From GCA-2708415 sp964351905 (GTDB lineage Bacteria > Pseudomonadota > Alphaproteobacteria > Micavibrionales > Micavibrionaceae), in assembly GCA_964351905.1 (NCBI GenBank), contig CAYGPG010000001.1, positions 62,001-126,000 on the forward strand: a stretch of DNA of 64,000 nucleotides, in the 5' to 3' direction. The notes beneath the pieces are model-generated. The model was not told the origin of the DNA, made no database searches, and was given only the letters and a program-made list of their open reading frames with translations. A program made the position numbers and the translations under genes. Shown here in pieces: positions 25,229 to 33,315 of this stretch (positions are counted from its first letter, which is position 1; every line of letters begins with the position of its first letter).

Positions 25229-25938
25229 TCTAATCCTATGTTTTCTGCCTCTGTTTGTATTTCAGGCTTTTTATTAATTGTTAATTTTGCAGGTCCTTTG
25301 AAAATTAAAACGCCGTCATTCATATTGCCTTCCAATCCTGTGGCCTCTATTTCGGCATCTGGACCTTCAATACGTACATTTTTATCAGAGAAGGCTTCTT
25401 GCGTTTTCATATCAACGCGTAGCTCTTCAGCTTGTAATTCGTAACCAGATTCATGTTTAAATTTCACATCATTTTGTAAAAATAGTTTTTCAGTTTCTTG
25501 TTCGTATGTCCCATCAAGAGCCTTGATATTAACTTGAGACCCATCTTTCATTTTAATATCTGCTTTAGGTTGCTCCAATCTCACTAAATTAGGATTTTCT
25601 TGATTTTGCAGCGCACGTTCAGCCGTCACATTCATAGGTTGATTTTGAGCGTCGGTTGTTTCAAATCGTGGATTTAAAAGTTCATTCTCTCCTATTTCAG
25701 TTTGATCGGATGGGATAATTTCATTTTTTTGTATGACAACAATTTGATCATCCATTTCTGGCCAAGTGATAACCACAACGATAAGAGCCGCCGCCAATAA
25801 GGGGAGGGCATAACGCATATGCTTCACAAAGCGTGTGTAACCACGATTAATTTTCACGTCCCTGTTTTGGACGTTCAATTCATCAAGTCGGACATTATTA
25901 TTGTCGGTTGAATTTTCTGATAAATTTGTGGCTGTCAT
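25225..25938 (-). CDS. lptC: LPS export system protein LptC
   Basis: Single-span inner-membrane protein that passes LPS from LptB2FG to LptA. 237 residues: polar N terminus, one membrane helix at about 46-63 (YALPLLAAALIVVVITW), then the periplasmic OstA-like fold with LNPRFETTDAQNQPMNVTAE and DGTYEQETEKLFLQNDV. Alphaproteobacterial-type LptC with a long cytoplasmic N terminus. Overlaps lptA. Confidence 0.9.
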   Translation of the reverse strand: MTATNLSENSTDNNNVRLDELNVQNRDVKINRGYTRFVKHMRYALPLLAAALIVVVITWPEMDDQIVVIQKNEIIPSDQTEIGENELLNPRFETTDAQNQPMNVTAERALQNQENPNLVRLEQPKADIKMKDGSQVNIKALDGTYEQETEKLFLQNDVKFKHESGYELQAEELRVDMKTQEAFSDKNVRIEGPDAEIEATGLEGNMNDGVLIFKGPAKLTINKKPEIQTEAENIGLE

Positions 25939-25965
25939 GATTTAGTTAACCACATCTTTGAAAAA

Positions 25966-26988
25966 TTATGAAATACCTATTTGTAGGCAATCTTGAAGGC
26001 GTATAAGACCAACCAGATTTTTATCATCGTCCAAAACCACAAGATTTGTAATATATTGCCCGGGTGTTTTGCTCATGATATTGACAGCTTGTACCGCTAA
26101 GTCATCATGAGCAATGCTTTTAGGGTTTGCCGTCATGATATCTTTGACAGGTTTTTCCAAAAGATCGTTAGACATGTGACGTTTTAAATCACCATCTGTG
26201 ATAACCCCTTCTGGCGTTTTGCCATCATTCGAGATGATAACGCATCCTAAATTATGTGAGGTAAGTAGTAAAATAGCTTGATCCATCGTTCCGTTAGAAT
26301 TCATCATTGGAACCTCTTCTAAAGGATGCATGACTTCTGCAACGCTTAAAAGACGTTTGCCAAGCTTACCACCTGGATGAAAGACGCCAAATTGCTCAGG
26401 CGTTAGTTTCATACGTTCCAAAAGCGCAACAGATATAGCGTCACCAAGGGCAAGCGTCATTGTTGTTGATGTCGTAGGGGCAAGGCCATTGGGACAGGCT
26501 TCGGGCATTTGCGGCATTAAAAGCAAGATATCGCAATGTTTTGCCAGCGCGCTGTCTTGTTTGCTTGTTATACCAATCAGCGGAATATTAAAACGACGAG
26601 TGTATTGAATAAGATCAGAGAGTTCAGGGTTTTCACCAGAATTTGAGATCATGAGAACCACATCATGCTCAGTCACCATCCCAAGATCACCATGGCTGGC
26701 TTCGCCAGGGTGAACAAAATGTGAGGGTGTCCCTGTTGAGGCCAAAGTCGCTACAATTTTCTTTGCGATATGCCCGCTTTTGCCGATTCCTGCCACGATC
26801 AGACGGCCACGGCGCTCTCCCTTCATGTTATGAATGGTTTCAATCGCTTCGTTAAAGGCACCATCAAGGGATTCCGCGAGGGCTTTTAAGCCATCAGCCT
26901 CAATTTTAATGGCTTTTTTACCAATTTCTAAATCATTAGGGGCGTCAGTCATATTTGTCTCTGGTTCTAATTTGGGGGCTGTATTCAT
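25966..26988 (-). CDS. kdsD: Arabinose-5-phosphate isomerase (KpsF/GutQ family)
   Basis: Interconverts ribulose 5-phosphate and arabinose 5-phosphate, the first step of Kdo synthesis for lipid A. 340 residues: SIS sugar isomerase domain at about 50-190 (VAGIGKSGHIAKKIVATLAS, HPGEASHGDLGM, SNSGENPEL) and two CBS domains in the C-terminal 120 residues. Position next to lptC fits a Kdo/LPS role. Confidence 0.94.
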   Translation of the reverse strand: MNTAPKLEPETNMTDAPNDLEIGKKAIKIEADGLKALAESLDGAFNEAIETIHNMKGERRGRLIVAGIGKSGHIAKKIVATLASTGTPSHFVHPGEASHGDLGMVTEHDVVLMISNSGENPELSDLIQYTRRFNIPLIGITSKQDSALAKHCDILLLMPQMPEACPNGLAPTTSTTMTLALGDAISVALLERMKLTPEQFGVFHPGGKLGKRLLSVAEVMHPLEEVPMMNSNGTMDQAILLLTSHNLGCVIISNDGKTPEGVITDGDLKRHMSNDLLEKPVKDIMTANPKSIAHDDLAVQAVNIMSKTPGQYITNLVVLDDDKNLVGLIRLQDCLQIGIS

Positions 26989-27005
26989 GTTAAGGCTTTT
27001 TGATC

Positions 27006-27617
27006 CTAGTGGGCGAAAATGTCAAAATCTTGCCAACCTTCTAAATCAAGATCAGCGCGGGTTAAAAGGAAGTTAAAACATTCTTTTGCCAATGCTGTAC
27101 GTCCTACAGCCTCTAGCATTTTTTCTGTTTCGTTTTTAAGTTTGTGAAGATAAAGAACGTCGCTTGCGGCATAAGCAAGTTGATCCTTACTGAGATCTTT
27201 TGCACCCCAATTAGAAGATTGTTGCTGCTTATCAAGGTGTACGCCTAATAATTCGCGTGTGATATCTTTCAGGCCATGACGGTCTGTATACGTACGACTA
27301 AGGCGTGAGGCGATTTTTGTGCAATAAACTGGCGCGCATTCTGTTTCTAGATATTCTTTCATGACCGCCACGTCAAAGCGGGCATAATGAAATATTTTTG
27401 TAACAGACTTGTCTGCCATTAATTTTTTTAAATTCGGCGCGCTGTAATCTTGTCCATCAAGCTGCACGATATGTGCCGTTCCATCGCCAGAAGAGAGTTG
27501 AACAAGACAAAGGCGATCCCGCTTTGGGTTTAACCCCATAGTTTCTGTATCAACGGCGACGCTCTCTCCAAAGGAAAGGTCGGCGGGAATATCACCTTGA
27601 TGAAGAGTTATGCTCAT
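27006..27617 (-). CDS. rnd: Ribonuclease D-type 3'-5' exonuclease, short form
   Basis: 203 residues: only the DEDDy exonuclease domain, without the HRDC domains of E. coli RNase D. Catalytic motifs: Exo I VAVDTETMGL, Exo II in FHYARFDVAVM, Exo III AYAASDVLYLHKL. Short RNase D proteins are normal in alphaproteobacteria and this gene is a usual neighbour of kdsD and lptC. It is the first gene of the unit that runs toward rpoN. Confidence 0.92.
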   Translation of the reverse strand: MSITLHQGDIPADLSFGESVAVDTETMGLNPKRDRLCLVQLSSGDGTAHIVQLDGQDYSAPNLKKLMADKSVTKIFHYARFDVAVMKEYLETECAPVYCTKIASRLSRTYTDRHGLKDITRELLGVHLDKQQQSSNWGAKDLSKDQLAYAASDVLYLHKLKNETEKMLEAVGRTALAKECFNFLLTRADLDLEGWQDFDIFAH

Positions 27618-27824
27618 TTTTATATCCTTACAAAACTACGTAATTTGCGACTAATTCTGGGGTTTTTGTATAGATTTAAGGTCTAAAAGTCAAAGCTATT
27701 GTCCTTTTTTGTAAAAGCTGAGGTGCAAGATCAATCTTTTATTTATTTTTTTACTTTTTGGGTTCACAATATAAAAACAATTTGGCCAATAATGGCTTTC
27801 ACTCTTTATAAAAATATATTCTTT

Positions 27825-28664
27825 ATGAAAATTCTTGTTATTGATCGCGATCAGCTTACCTCTCAAATGATTTCAACCCGTTTGGAGCAAGAAGGGCATG
27901 ATGTTCATGTAGAAACAATCAAAAACGATGGCCTACAGCGCGTTGCAGACGAAGCGTTTGATGTTATTTTTATAGATCCCTCCCCTATGAAAGATGCACG
28001 TGCCATGGCGCTCAACATCCGTCGAAGTGCTAAGAAAACGCCTTTTTTGATTTTTATGACAGGGGAAGAAAATATTACAGCCTCTGAAGTCATGCAAATG
28101 GGGTGCAATGATTTTGTGCGTAAACCCATGGATCAAGCTGATATTCACCTAAAAGTGGAAAATGCAGAGCGTTTGAATGATCTTTTTGGTAATTTAGGCA
28201 ACACAAACGAAGATTTTCCAAGCGCAGGCGGTGTTATTGCCAAATCAGCCTTCAATCAGCTTTGTTTATCAGCCATGGATCGTGGCGGACGTTATAACGA
28301 ATTAGCCTTTATTTTAGCGATTTCCGTTGAAAATTACAAAGAAGTCAAAAATTTAGATGGGGCGTATTATGCGGATTTTGCAGTTTCCAAAATGGCTTTT
28401 CATATGGTGCGGATGCGCCGCCAGAGTGATATTATTGGCCAGACAGGCGCAAATGAATACTCTATTTTGTTGCAACGCACAGAGAATAAACAAGAAGCTT
28501 TAAACGCGGCGCAGCGATTTGCCGCAACTTTTGACGAAATTGAAGATTTTCTTCCCGCAGATGGGAATGAGATTACCATTCGGATTACTTTGACGCATTT
28601 GCCAACAGGCGGAAAAGATTTTGATCATACTTTATCAAAAAAAGTAAAAGTACCCGCCGCTTAA
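27825..28664 (+). CDS. Response regulator with REC and degenerate GGDEF-like domain
   Basis: 279 residues from the ATG at 27825, chosen because MKILVIDRD is the first REC strand; a reading from 27699 adds 42 unsupported residues. REC domain (1-115): acidic pocket Asp7/Asp9, phosphoacceptor Asp51 in FIDPSP, Thr79, Lys100 in RKP, all in place. The second domain (about 145-265) has the GGDEF fold pattern, but the active-site motif is GANEY, so it should not make c-di-GMP. Possibly a protein-interaction or sensing output. It precedes the polysaccharide operon on the same strand after 134 bases and may regulate it, but this is inference. Confidence 0.8.
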   Translation: MKILVIDRDQLTSQMISTRLEQEGHDVHVETIKNDGLQRVADEAFDVIFIDPSPMKDARAMALNIRRSAKKTPFLIFMTGEENITASEVMQMGCNDFVRKPMDQADIHLKVENAERLNDLFGNLGNTNEDFPSAGGVIAKSAFNQLCLSAMDRGGRYNELAFILAISVENYKEVKNLDGAYYADFAVSKMAFHMVRMRRQSDIIGQTGANEYSILLQRTENKQEALNAAQRFAATFDEIEDFLPADGNEITIRITLTHLPTGGKDFDHTLSKKVKVPAA

Positions 28665-28695
28665 AAAATCCGTTTTTCATTATAAAGCATTGTTT

Positions 28696-28785
28696 ATCCA
28701 CAATTTCACCTTTATAATTGTGGGTAAGTAAGTGATTCTTCTGTCACATTTTATCCTTTAAAAAAATCTCCGATCTTCCTGATCG
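28696..28785 (+). promoter_or_regulatory. Inverted repeats upstream of the polysaccharide operon
   Basis: CCACAATT (28698-28705), a 10-base loop and AATTGTGG (28716-28723), extendable by two weaker pairs, then a second small palindrome CGATC-TTCCT-GATCG (28771-28785) close to the start of the Wza-like gene. No T-run follows either, so they look more like operator or leader structures than terminators. Confidence 0.45.
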
Positions 28786-28798
28786 CTACTCTTTTGAT

Positions 28799-29215
28799 AT
28801 GGCCTTTTCTTTTAAAAACCTCATTATTTTGAGCATCCTTTTTTTAGGAATGAATGCGTGCGCCGTGCAAGAAACGAATGAGCAAAATGAAAGCCTCACG
28901 ATACAAGAGAAAAATGAGAGAGCTATAGAGCAAGAATCATCGTTTTCAAAAGCATTTAAAAAAAATAAAACACCCAATAAAAAATCCCCTTTTCAAGCGG
29001 GAGATCACATCCATATTGTTGTAGTCGGTGAAGATAGCTTAAGCGGTGTTTATCAAATTTCAGAAACAGGCGAAGTGACGATGCCGCTCATTGGTAGTTT
29101 CTTTGTCTCTGGAATGCAGATAACTGACATTCAAGCACGTGTAAAAGAACGTCTTCAAGATGGATATATCAAAGAGCCCTTTGTGCAGGTTATGCAAGTG
29201 AAGGGACATAAGTGA
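28799..29215 (+). CDS. Short Wza-like polysaccharide export lipoprotein
   Basis: 138 residues. Signal peptide with lipobox LGMNAC at about 16-21, a Gln/Glu-rich linker, then a Poly_export domain (about 60-135): FQAGDHIHIVVVGEDSLSGVYQISETGEVTMPLIG, and the following AxVKERLQDGYIKEPFVQV. Wza itself is about 380 residues; this one has only the first periplasmic domain and lacks the SLBB repeats and the C-terminal outer-membrane helix, so it cannot form a full Wza channel alone. The stop overlaps the next gene's start region. No clear Shine-Dalgarno. Confidence 0.85.
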   Translation: MAFSFKNLIILSILFLGMNACAVQETNEQNESLTIQEKNERAIEQESSFSKAFKKNKTPNKKSPFQAGDHIHIVVVGEDSLSGVYQISETGEVTMPLIGSFFVSGMQITDIQARVKERLQDGYIKEPFVQVMQVKGHK

Positions 29216-31419
29216 TAATGTCCCAAATTTTGAAATCAATCAAAAATCAAAAACTTTTAGTTATTCTGCTGACGTTACTTGGGTTTGGAATAACGGCTTA
29301 TTTCTTAAACGTTCCTGCTCAAAAGCATGAAGCCAGTAGCATTATTCTTATTCAAGCAGATGGAAAAAATTCTTTAGCTATTCAAAAAAATATATTGAAT
29401 ATAGAGGCCGCACAAATTCAATCCGCAAGCATGGCACTTAAGCTTATCCGAGAATTACAGTTAAATGATCAAGGGTTGGATAAAAGAGAAAAGAAAAACG
29501 CAATTAATCAAATCTTATCCCGTAAGGATAAAGAAGAAGCTTCTAATAATTTTTCTATACGTGAAATTAATAAAGAAAATGAAGCCATTAAATCTTTCTA
29601 TGATGACCCGCAAACACGTCGCCTTGTAAAAGATATTTTAGAAAATTTAAACGTTCGAAAAAAGGGCAGCGCGCAGTTAGAAATCTCTTATACATCCGAT
29701 GATCCTGTCAAGGCAGTTTTAGTAACAAACACGCTTACCGATTTATATTTAAAAAATTCACAAAATGATTTTCAGCAAATAAATAGACAGTCACAACGTA
29801 TAACAAAACGTGAAGATAAAAATTCTGATTGGTATGAAGATCGATTAAAAGCATTAGAAGAAAATCTACAAAATGCAGAGAAAAATTATATTGCTGCATC
29901 TCAAAAATTTGATGAAGCACAACAAAATAATCCAGAAGCCTATAGCCAGAAAAATATTCAGGCGTTAAATGAGCTTCAAAGACTGATCATTAAAGCAAAA
30001 GCGGAAGAAGCAGAAGCAAAAGCCTCTTTGCAAATTTTAAAGAGAAAAATAAAAAGCAGTGGTAATTCTTTATTGGGTGACGCGTATCAATCAGATGTGC
30101 TGACGGCCCTAAAAATTAGAGAAGCTGAAATGTTGCGTGAAATTTCACAGCTTTCATTAAAATATGGTTCTAAGTACCCAGCGATGATTGAAGCAAAAGC
30201 CACGCTTACTCAGCTGCGTCAGCAAATGGCGCAGGAAGTTGAAAATATTGTTGAGCGTTTAGAGACAAAAGAAAAATTAGCCCGCAAACGTATTACTTAT
30301 TTTGAAGAAATTGAAAAAAGATTGAGTGACACAACAGACACCCCTGACGTGACATTAGAAATTAATCTTAAAAAATCACAGTCAAATTATCAACAAGCGC
30401 AAAATGCGTTGGATCGTTTTTTATCAAATATTAAGCCGCCAAAAAACATAGTGCAGCCAAAAATCAGTACGAGTGAATTAAAGACTTCTATTATCTCTTA
30501 TGCTTCATTGCCTTTGGCTTCACAGAATACGTTACATAAAATTCCACCTTTATTCCTTGGCGGTATTCTCTCTTTTCTTATTGCTTCGTTGATTGCTGTT
30601 ATTAAAGAAAAATCAGGAAATACCTATCGGACAGTTGAGGAATTAGAAGAAGAAACAAATCTTCCTTGTTTCTCCTTGGTGCCAAATGCATCTATCGACG
30701 ATAAGCCAAGCGCTGTAGCAGATTATATTATTCGAACAGATAGCCGCCGCGCTGCAGAAGCAACACGTTCTTTACGTATGATGATGAAGTTAAAGGCAGA
30801 GGAGTCTGATCAACTTTCTAAAGTTATTACCGTGACATCATCCTTATCAGGTGAGGGAAAAACAACACTTAGTGCCTGGATGGCACGTATTTCAGCCAAA
30901 TCAGGGGAGCGTGTTATGTTGGTTGATTGTGATTTACGCCGCCCGAGCCTGCATGAGGCGTTTGGTAAAAAGCCGCAAAATGATTTGGTTGAGTATCTAA
31001 CAGGTAAGTGTTCGTTGGAAGAGGCAATATATCGTGATCCTGCCACAAATATGCATGCGTTATTTGCCCGTCCCATACCGAATAACGCTTTGGACATGAT
31101 TACTAAAGACAATATGAGTAAATTGATCCAAGATTTGAGGAAGCAATATGATTTGGTTGTTTTGGATACGCCGGCGTTACTTTCCGTTTCTGATTCCCGT
31201 ATTCTGGCGGCACAATCGGATCAAACTATTTATGTTGTGTCTTGGGATGATACACGTCGAGAAGTTGTGAATGCTGGACTAAAACAGTTTGCGCAAACAG
31301 GGCAGTGTGCCGTAACATTGGTGTTAAATAATGTTGATTTAAAGCGTTACTCAAAATACAGCTCTAATGACGCAATTCACTATTACAGCGCCTATAATTC
31401 CTATTATGAAGAAACGTAA
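29212..31419 (+). CDS. Wzc-like polysaccharide co-polymerase / bacterial tyrosine kinase
   Basis: 735 residues (ATG at 29218 is an alternative to the GTG at 29212). Wzz domain with membrane segments near 14-31 and 445-462 flanking a long periplasmic coiled coil (about 200-410), then a cytoplasmic BY-kinase: Walker A SGEGKTT near 545-552, Walker A' VDCDLRRP near 570, Walker B VVLDTPAL near 648. The C terminus is a tyrosine cluster with seven Tyr in the last 23 residues, the autophosphorylation site of Wzc-type kinases. Controls polymer length and export. Overlaps both neighbours. Confidence 0.9.
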   Translation: MIMSQILKSIKNQKLLVILLTLLGFGITAYFLNVPAQKHEASSIILIQADGKNSLAIQKNILNIEAAQIQSASMALKLIRELQLNDQGLDKREKKNAINQILSRKDKEEASNNFSIREINKENEAIKSFYDDPQTRRLVKDILENLNVRKKGSAQLEISYTSDDPVKAVLVTNTLTDLYLKNSQNDFQQINRQSQRITKREDKNSDWYEDRLKALEENLQNAEKNYIAASQKFDEAQQNNPEAYSQKNIQALNELQRLIIKAKAEEAEAKASLQILKRKIKSSGNSLLGDAYQSDVLTALKIREAEMLREISQLSLKYGSKYPAMIEAKATLTQLRQQMAQEVENIVERLETKEKLARKRITYFEEIEKRLSDTTDTPDVTLEINLKKSQSNYQQAQNALDRFLSNIKPPKNIVQPKISTSELKTSIISYASLPLASQNTLHKIPPLFLGGILSFLIASLIAVIKEKSGNTYRTVEELEEETNLPCFSLVPNASIDDKPSAVADYIIRTDSRRAAEATRSLRMMMKLKAEESDQLSKVITVTSSLSGEGKTTLSAWMARISAKSGERVMLVDCDLRRPSLHEAFGKKPQNDLVEYLTGKCSLEEAIYRDPATNMHALFARPIPNNALDMITKDNMSKLIQDLRKQYDLVVLDTPALLSVSDSRILAAQSDQTIYVVSWDDTRREVVNAGLKQFAQTGQCAVTLVLNNVDLKRYSKYSSNDAIHYYSAYNSYYEET

Positions 31420-31741
31420 AACAAACTTGAAGAAAACCGCAATCATGAGTGCTTTATACACTTTGACGGCTGTTGTTTTCTTATCGGGTTTGAGTGTTTT
31501 TCTTTTAAAATCCCCAACGGACAAGGCTTCTGAATATATGGCGATGGCTTCTTATATCGATAATCAGATGGTATCGAAATCTTATTCTGCCATTGATATC
31601 TCAAACCTGAATAATCAAAAACAAGAATTATTAAAGCAAGCGTGGCAATTAAACCCGTACCATCCTGATTTTATCAATACATACACCGCCTTTGATGCCA
31701 CGAAAGTCGTGCAAAATAACAACCTTACTGCCGCGCGATAA
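31406..31741 (+). CDS. Small single-span membrane protein of the polysaccharide operon
   Basis: 111 residues from the ATG at 31406, which lies within the last codons of the kinase gene (14-base overlap, different frame). Basic N terminus KKRKTNLKK, one membrane helix at about 14-34, then a soluble domain with LNNQKQELLKQAWQLNPYHPDF, which looks like a short helical TPR-like piece. Function not recognised. Its stop overlaps the next ATG by one base, so tight coupling with both neighbours is likely. Confidence 0.65.
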   Translation: MKKRKTNLKKTAIMSALYTLTAVVFLSGLSVFLLKSPTDKASEYMAMASYIDNQMVSKSYSAIDISNLNNQKQELLKQAWQLNPYHPDFINTYTAFDATKVVQNNNLTAAR

Positions 31742-32706
31742 TGTCATCGGAATACACAGCAAACGGCGATAAAAAAACATTTATTTTGTTTTCATTGCTC
31801 TCTGTTTTTACCGCAATTCATTTCATTTTCTTTTCACAATCACCCATGATGATTGGTTTCCTCTCGATCCTTTGGGGTGGTTTAGGGTTGTTTCGTTTGA
31901 TCTATCTTACCCATTATCAAATGGATGAAGTGCCCAAAATGTTGGAACTGCCTGTTCAAATTTTGTTTGGCATTGGTCAGCAGGAACAAACACGCCGTCA
32001 AAATATTGTCCGTCGCCTGACACGTCCAGATTTTGTCTTGTGGTTGGCGGGTGCGATTTTGTTTGTGATTTGGACAATGGTCAATGGAGTGTACCCAAAT
32101 CCAACCTATGTTTTTAAAGCCTTCGGTTCTCTTGAGGGGCTTAATCTATCTTTACCTGAAGGCGTAAGTGCTTATTCAATCTTAACGGGCTTGTCTTTCT
32201 ATGGCGCATTGGTGAGCGTTTGTTTTATGGCGGTGACTTTTTCTTACAACCGCACTTACACCAAAATAGCGATGATGGCTTTTGCGCCGCTCATTCTTAT
32301 TGGTCTTTTAATGGTCTTTATGAAAGGCCAATATGTCAGCCCTGTGATTTGGCCTGATATATTGCATTTTAAGGGAGCAGGCCTTCGCGAAGGGCAAGTA
32401 AAGTTCTTGATTAATAGCTTTGATTTACAAAACTCTGCGTCCGCATTTCTTCATCGCTTTTTGACGCTCGGCTCCATGGGAGCGTACGGGCTCTATTTTA
32501 TCGGTTTACCCGCGTTGGTGATGTTTACCAAAACGCTTTTTAAATCTGGTCGTGATATTGTGAAGCCAATTTTAGGAATATCGGCTCTTATTCTGCTCGT
32601 TGCGCTAGATCTTCTCATTGTGGCGTCTGTTTGGACGATGTTCTTGTCCTTTTTGCTGATGGTGTTTTCTGCCATTTTATGGGGCTATACCATTCGTTAT
32701 AAGTAA
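31741..32706 (+). CDS. Polytopic membrane protein of the polysaccharide operon, unknown function
   Basis: 321 residues with about eight predicted membrane segments (near 13-30, 36-56, 94-111, 146-168, 175-195, 242-262, 277-296, 298-317). A cytoplasmic loop GQQEQTRRQNIVRRLTRPDF and an exported loop around 200-235 (YVSPVIWPDILHF). I cannot match it to Wzx, Wzy or an O-antigen ligase. Fourth and last gene of an operon whose genes overlap by 1 to 14 bases. A role in polymer synthesis or translocation is inferred from position only. Confidence 0.65.
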   Translation: MSSEYTANGDKKTFILFSLLSVFTAIHFIFFSQSPMMIGFLSILWGGLGLFRLIYLTHYQMDEVPKMLELPVQILFGIGQQEQTRRQNIVRRLTRPDFVLWLAGAILFVIWTMVNGVYPNPTYVFKAFGSLEGLNLSLPEGVSAYSILTGLSFYGALVSVCFMAVTFSYNRTYTKIAMMAFAPLILIGLLMVFMKGQYVSPVIWPDILHFKGAGLREGQVKFLINSFDLQNSASAFLHRFLTLGSMGAYGLYFIGLPALVMFTKTLFKSGRDIVKPILGISALILLVALDLLIVASVWTMFLSFLLMVFSAILWGYTIRYK

Positions 32707-32709
32707 AGC

Positions 32710-32738
32710 TTGACAAAAGAACAAAAGTAGAACATATT
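32710..32738 (+). promoter_or_regulatory. Sigma70-type promoter
   Basis: TTGACA (32710-32715), 17-base spacer, CATATT (32733-32738). The -35 is perfect and the spacing ideal. It begins 4 bases after the stop of the membrane-protein gene and points to a short leader and the gene at 32863. Confidence 0.55.
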
Positions 32739-32744
32739 AGCTTT

Positions 32745-32838
32745 TAGTGAAGCCAGAATTTCGATTCTGATTTGACCTCTCTCAATATATATAAACTTAT
32801 AACGCCTCGATTTTGTAAAAAGATCGGGGCTTTTTTTA
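32745..32838 (+). ncRNA. Candidate small RNA or attenuator leader
   Basis: Transcription from the promoter at 32710 would give an RNA of about 93 bases that starts near 32745, folds into CAGAAT-TTCG-ATTCTG (32754-32769, perfect stem with a stable UUCG loop), continues through an AU-rich stretch, and ends at a strong terminator. Either a free small RNA or a leader that controls readthrough into the gene at 32863. Shape-based call, no family recognised. Confidence 0.45.
32804..32838 (+). terminator. Rho-independent terminator
   Basis: GCCTCGAT (32804-32811) pairs with ATCGGGGC (32823-32830) with one G-U pair, followed by seven T. It ends the polysaccharide operon and lies 25 bases before the next ATG. 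Confidence 0.88.
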
Positions 32839-32862
32839 TGCTTAACTGAAAGGATTTTAACT

Positions 32863-33204
32863 ATGACAACACTTCTTCCTAAAGATGCGGATAATAACGC
32901 TATACCTGCCTTACGCTTGCGTGATGGTGGAGCCCATACACTGAATATCACTGGCGCGGCGGCGTCCAATGCTACGGCATTTGATGAGGGCACAAAGGTG
33001 ATTAGTATTTATTCGACCACAGACATCTATCTGAAATTTGGCGATACAGGCGTGACCGCAACCACGTCCGATCATTTTTTCCCTGCCAATACCTATTACG
33101 ACATTGCCCTATCTGGCGGTGCAGGTAAGGGCGCACATCATGCGTATGTGTCTGCCTTGCGTGTGACTGAAGACGGTACACTGTACGTGTCAGAAAAAGA
33201 GTAA
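32863..33204 (+). CDS. Small virion-like conserved protein
   Basis: 113 residues, no signal peptide or membrane segment. Beta-rich with GGAHTLNITGAAASNATAF, VISIYSTTDIYLKFGDTGV, DHFFPANTYYDIAL and LRVTEDGTLYVSEKE. The pattern (a small beta-sandwich with 'local state plus FP-x-x-x-YYDI') reminds me of proteins found with phage virion genes in alphaproteobacteria; this is recollection of a pattern, not a match I can check. Good Shine-Dalgarno AAAGGA 8 bases before the ATG. No other phage gene is in the window. Confidence 0.6.
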   Translation: MTTLLPKDADNNAIPALRLRDGGAHTLNITGAAASNATAFDEGTKVISIYSTTDIYLKFGDTGVTATTSDHFFPANTYYDIALSGGAGKGAHHAYVSALRVTEDGTLYVSEKE

Positions 33205-33215
33205 AACTCTTAATA

Positions 33216-33307
33216 CGTCATTGCGAGGAATGTAATGACGAAGCAATCCAGAATGTTTCCTGTAAGACTCTGGATTGCCGCGTTCGCTTCGCTCTCTCGC
33301 AATGACG
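33216..33307. repeat. Long inverted repeat, family A, copy 3 (reverse orientation)
   Basis: Starts CGTCATTGCGAGGAATGTAATG and ends TTCGCTCTCTCGCAATGACG. It is the reverse complement layout of copy 1, including the loop (GAATGTTTCCT here, AGGAAACATTC there). It lies between the 3' ends of the virion-like gene and recR. Confidence 0.88.
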
Positions 33308-33315
33308 ATGATGTT

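Noticed and set aside
27699..27824. N-terminal extension of the response regulator
   Set aside because: Hydrophobic random-looking residues precede a perfect REC first strand that starts with ATG.
4896..33307. CRISPR array
   Set aside because: The repeats are few, dispersed and self-complementary over their full length, with no regular spacers.
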